Below, piece by piece: positions 8,385 through 10,421 of a stretch of DNA of 10,421 nucleotides. Source of the DNA: Theodoxus fluviatilis (Eukaryota > Mollusca > Gastropoda > Cycloneritida > Neritidae); NCBI GenBank assembly GCA_034096865.1, contig JAWQFJ010014311.1, positions 1 to 10,421 of the forward strand, in the 5' to 3' direction. A program made the position numbers and the translations under genes. The notes beneath the pieces are model-generated. The model saw only the letters and a list, made by a program, of their open reading frames with translations. It ran no database searches and was not told the origin of the DNA. Numbering within the stretch: the first letter of the stretch is position 1; each line of letters starts with the position of its first letter.

Positions 8385-10030
8385 CTGCAGTGGACAGTAA
8401 AGTCACGACTGTACACAGAATACACAAGAAAATATTCTCACATGCAATGAAGTACTAGTACTATCAAACAGCTTATGTATGGTGTATTTACACACTAAAT
8501 AAACTTGCCTGCGGTAGAAAGTAAAGAAAGGACTGTACACAGCATACACAAGAAAATATTCTCACATGCTATGGAATACTAGTACTATCAAACATCTTAT
8601 GTATGGTGTAGTAGTGATACTACTTGTATTTACAAACTAAATAAACTTGCCTGCTGTAGAAAGTAAAGTAAGGACTGTACACAGAACACACAAGAAAATA
8701 TTATCATATGCAATGAAATACTAGTACTATCAAACTGCTTATGTATGGAGTAGTAGTGATACTTTTAACACACTAAATAAACTTGCCGGCAGTACTAAGT
8801 GAAGTCAAGTCTCTACACAAAATGTTTGAGAAAATATTCTCATATGCTTTGGAATACTAGTGCTATCAAAAAGCTTATGTATTGTGTAGTGGTGATACTT
8901 TTGACACACTAAATAAACTTGCTGGCAGTACAACACATGTCAGGACTATACACAGACTCCACTGGTAAATACAAGTATTCTCAAATACCAATGACAAGCA
9001 CATGCAATGGTACAGTCATACTCTCAAACACAGGCTGAAGATTCTGGCAGCTGCAAACACTGCTATGGCTGGCCTTGGGTCACTACTGCTTGACCACAGA
9101 CCTGGAGCCCTGCCAGCTGCCAGCAGACAGAGCGAGCCAGGACACAGAAAAGCCATCTTGAGGAAGGTCAGACAAAAACAAGGCCAGACAAAACAAGGAG
9201 GAGAGAGTTTCTGCTTACCTGGTTCAAACTTGTAGTCTTTCTTGCTGTAGAACTCGGAGTAGGAAGAAAACACCACTGGGACTATGGGGACCTGAGGGAG
9301 AGGAGAAGGGTGGCTTTGACTAGGCAAAACAAATACATTCACAGTTGTGGTTATGGTAACATGGCAACAACAAAAAATGAACAGTAGGTCGTTCTGAACA
9401 AAAAAAAAATCTTTCTACTTTTCAGAAGAGGCCAGATTGAACTTAAACCAATCTTTCTTTCACTGAAAACACTTTTCCAACTTTAACTAGTAGATTACCT
9501 AAGTGCTCATAGGACAGGGAAGATGGGTCAGTATGCAGCTCTTTGTTTACATTCAAATTCTATGTTTCTTTTTTTCTTCTCTTTTTTCTTCTTTTTTGTT
9601 GTTGTTGTTGCATGGTTGGCCATGTTACCATAACCACAACAATTTTTTTGGGGGGCCCTATGAGGATGTCCAGCTATGGCCCCCTTTGCCATTCACGGTG
9701 GTTGAAGAATATGTCCATCAGCATACACCATCATGCCTGTTTATTTCCTTGCTCATAAGCTGTACTTTCACATACTTTTGTCATTCTTCCTCTCTTACAA
9801 TTCTTACTTCATTCACAATTTCAATGTTGTCTGACATTATTTTGTCACTAAACATTGACTCGTTCATTCATAAACCCAGGCCCATGTCCCCAGCACATGT
9901 TCGACTGCCACACTAAAAGAGAGTCGGCGCCTACCTGGGCTTCCCACGCCAGGAGGAAGGCCCCCTTCTTGAAGGGCAGCATGGAACCACCGTGGTTGCG
10001 AGTGCCTTCCGGGAAGATGTAGACCTTCAC
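8224..10030 (-). CDS. AGPAT1: 1-acyl-sn-glycerol-3-phosphate acyltransferase, AGPAT1-like, 3' part (three exons)
   Basis: Join complement(8224..8384, 9219..9291, 9935..10030): 109 residues plus stop, in frame through both introns (phase 0, then phase 1, where G and GC make a Gly codon). Family knowledge: these enzymes transfer an acyl chain from acyl-CoA to the sn-2 position of lysophosphatidic acid, giving phosphatidic acid, in the ER membrane, for glycerolipid and phospholipid synthesis. Seen here: IFPEGTRN (acceptor-binding block III), then [11 protein letters not shown], then VPIVPVV (block IV), then a C-terminal tail with [11 protein letters not shown]. The block around SMLPFK and the LPPVPT tail look more like AGPAT1 than AGPAT2, judged from memory of the family. 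Block I (NHxxxxD) and block II must lie beyond the right edge, so the gene is cut by the window. The stop is TAG at 8226-8224. Family assignment is firm; the AGPAT1 paralogue call is an inference. Confidence 0.93.
8495..8512 (-). other. Duplicated (cryptic) 3' splice site, copy 2
   Basis: On the minus strand the tract CCTTTCTTTACTTTCTACC is followed by GCAG and GCAAGTTTATTTAG. The tract is more pyrimidine-rich than that of the authentic acceptor. A splice to 8508 from the previous exon would read Gly-Lys-Phe-Ile and then TAG at 8497-8495. Use in vivo is unknown. Confidence 0.6.
8637..8655 (-). other. Duplicated (cryptic) 3' splice site, copy 3
   Basis: The minus strand has CCTTACTTTACTTTC, then TACAGCAG, then GCAAGTTTATTTAG. 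Two AGs three bases apart make it a possible NAGNAG acceptor. A splice to 8650 would again give Gly-Lys-Phe-Ile and TAG at 8639-8637. Copy 4 has lost the AG (CCG at the junction, near 8787), and copy 5 keeps an AG but has lost one base, which shifts the frame. Confidence 0.55.
9219..9291 (-). CDS. AGPAT1: AGPAT exon carrying VPIVPVV block
   Basis: This 73-base exon encodes 24 codons plus one base (phase 0 in, phase 1 out). The acceptor has a good pyrimidine tract (CTTCTCCTCTCCCTCAG); the donor is CCAG followed by GTAAGC. It starts with [15 protein letters not shown], the block IV of the acyltransferase family, which follows the Gln of the previous exon as in animal AGPATs, and ends KKDYKFEP plus the first base of a Gly codon. 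Confidence 0.93.
9292..9934 (-). other. Intron (643 nt) between the FPEGTRN and VPIVPVV exons
   Basis: GT-AG intron, donor GTAGGC, acceptor CCCTCAG. It holds an inverted repeat (9344-9364 with 9620-9640), a run of GTT repeats next to a T-rich stretch (9564-9610) and otherwise AT-rich unique sequence. The plus-strand reading frame at 9503-9916 lies across it and is judged fortuitous. Confidence 0.9.
9344..9640. repeat. Inverted repeat, 21-bp perfect arms, in AGPAT intron
   Basis: The arm at 9344-9364 (starts GTTGTGGTTATGG, ends AACATGG) is the exact reverse complement of 9620-9640 (starts CCATGTTACC, ends CCACAAC). After a bulge of about 11 bases, the pairing continues between CAACAACAAAAAA (9365-9377) and the TTTTTTGTTGTTG region (about 9594-9610). 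The spacer is 255 bases. No target-site duplication is evident at the ends. It could be a small MITE-like element or simply a hairpin-forming pair. Confidence 0.75.
9935..10030 (-). CDS. AGPAT1: AGPAT exon carrying FPEGTRN block (third from last or earlier)
   Basis: This 96-base exon encodes 32 residues, phase 0 at both ends. The acceptor is CTGTACAG before GTG AAG GTC; the donor is GCCCAG followed by GTAGGC. It holds [12 protein letters not shown] (block III; the Glu, Gly and Arg are the residues expected to bind the phosphate of the acceptor) and the hydrophobic [17 protein letters not shown]. The sequence between its acceptor and 10161 is almost wholly a 20-bp minisatellite. Confidence 0.93.
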
Positions 10031-10041
10031 CTGTACAGACA

Positions 10042-10161
10042 CAGAGGTGAGGGGTCGGTGTCAGAGGTGAGGGGTCGGTGTCAGAGGTGAGGGGTTGGTG
10101 TCAGAGGTGAGGGGTCGGTGTCAGAGGTGAGGGGTCGGTGTCAGAGGTGAGGGGTCGGTGT
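10042..10161. repeat. 20-bp minisatellite, 6 exact-length copies
   Basis: The unit on the plus strand is CAGAGGTGAGGGGTCGGTGT, repeated six times without length change; only copy 3 has a substitution (GGTT for GGTC). It lies in the intron directly upstream (minus strand) of the FPEGTRN exon, 11 bases from the first exon base. In the gene's sense the unit is pyrimidine-rich, has CCTCACC, and contains no AG. Confidence 0.95.
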
Positions 10162-10421
10162 CAGACTACGAATTTCCAAAAGCAACAGAAGGTTGACCAA
10201 TAGACTCTGACGAAGTTACAAGCAGAGGCTAGCCTTCGGAAAGCAAACTCCCTCCTTAGGCCTTGAGGTTTGTGACTGGCGCGGGGTAGACTTATGAAGG
10301 GGTCTTGAGGCATCGCTCATCACCACAAGTACGGCTGGTGCCACGTACAGGGTCGTGTCGCATGGAAGCTGCTGGGGTGAAGGTAGCCAGGCCTGCTACA
10401 ACAGGGGGAGCACAGGGAGCC
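10162..10421 (-). other. Upstream intron sequence of the AGPAT gene
   Basis: I see no exon here in any minus-strand frame that fits the AGPAT region before block III, so this is taken as intron running off the window. No repeat or known motif is visible. Confidence 0.6.

Larger units (their letters stand above)
8378..9035. repeat. Tandem array (~124-142 bp unit, ~5 copies) duplicating a splice acceptor
   Basis: Copies start (plus strand, at the AACTTGC motif) at 8378, 8502, 8644, 8780 and 8916; the fifth decays towards about 9035. Each has AACTTGC, a purine-rich stretch, GACTGTACACAG or a variant, CAAGAAAATATTCTCA, a TACTAGTACTATCAAA block, CTTATGTAT and ACTAAATAA. The first copy lacks about 18 bases near its far end. 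Read on the minus strand, each copy is the end of the AGPAT last intron: pyrimidine tract, acceptor and the first exon bases GCAAGTT. The first copy runs straight into the real exon. Confidence 0.93.
8385..9218 (-). other. Last intron (834 nt), mostly a tandem repeat of its own 3' end
   Basis: GT-AG intron, donor GTAAGC, acceptor CTGCAG. About three quarters of its length (8385 to about 9035) is the tandem array described separately. Only the donor-proximal ~180 bases look unique. Confidence 0.9.

Noticed and set aside
7671..8425. Several long minus-strand frames rich in His, Thr, Pro
   Set aside because: They are translations of the CA repeat and C-rich tracts. Only the part from 8384 to 8224, in the one frame that continues the AGPAT protein, is real.
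9002..9342. Plus- and minus-strand frames around the middle AGPAT exon
   Set aside because: The plus frame is a shadow. Of the minus frame only 9291-9219 is exon; the rest runs past clear GT and AG splice signals.
9503..9916. 137-residue plus-strand frame with hydrophobic stretches
   Set aside because: It lies within the AGPAT intron on the opposite strand and its hydrophobic part comes from T-rich sequence; no family resemblance.

Overview
The window reads as nuclear DNA from an animal, with small exons split by introns of 600-850 bases, GT-AG splice sites, many microsatellites and minisatellites, and almost no coding potential. Nothing looks bacterial, plasmid or phage. The repeat style (long GA, CA/GT and CAT tracts, short-period minisatellites) would suit a mollusc or another lophotrochozoan, but that is an impression, not something the sequence proves.

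The one gene I can support lies at the right end on the minus strand. It is the 3' end of a 1-acyl-sn-glycerol-3-phosphate acyltransferase, closest by eye to the AGPAT1 type. Three exons (10030-9935, 9291-9219, 8384-8224) join in frame into the last 109 residues and a stop codon. They carry the FPEGTRN block and the VPIVPVV block of the family. The 5' part, with the catalytic NHxxxxD block, lies beyond base 10421. Downstream of the stop, on the gene's strand, comes a C-rich stretch, a long CA repeat and another C-rich stretch (about 8223-7575). This is probably 3' UTR; the clearest polyadenylation signal candidate on that strand is AATAAA at 6284-6279.

The most interesting structure is in the introns of this gene. 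The last intron ends in about five tandem copies (124-142 bp each, 8378 to about 9035) of its own 3' end. The copies include the polypyrimidine tract, the splice acceptor and the first seven bases of the terminal exon. Two upstream copies keep an intact acceptor with a tract at least as pyrimidine-rich as the real one, and using either would put an in-frame TAG four codons on. In an independent case, the intron before the FPEGTRN exon has a 20-bp minisatellite (six copies) ending 11 bases from its acceptor. A third repeat structure, a 21-bp perfect inverted repeat 255 bases apart, lies in the intron between them.

The left 7.5 kb has no gene I can support. It contains a perfect 14-copy, 25-bp minisatellite that seems to have grown inside a dispersed repeat (relatives at 676-755 and 4677-4725), a double GA tract split by a retroelement-like tail sequence, a CAT/CGT tract, short CA and decamer repeats, and a possible decayed integrase remnant (about 870-1135, minus strand). 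The ORFs here are short, overlap on both strands, or are simple-repeat translations, and I do not call them as genes.
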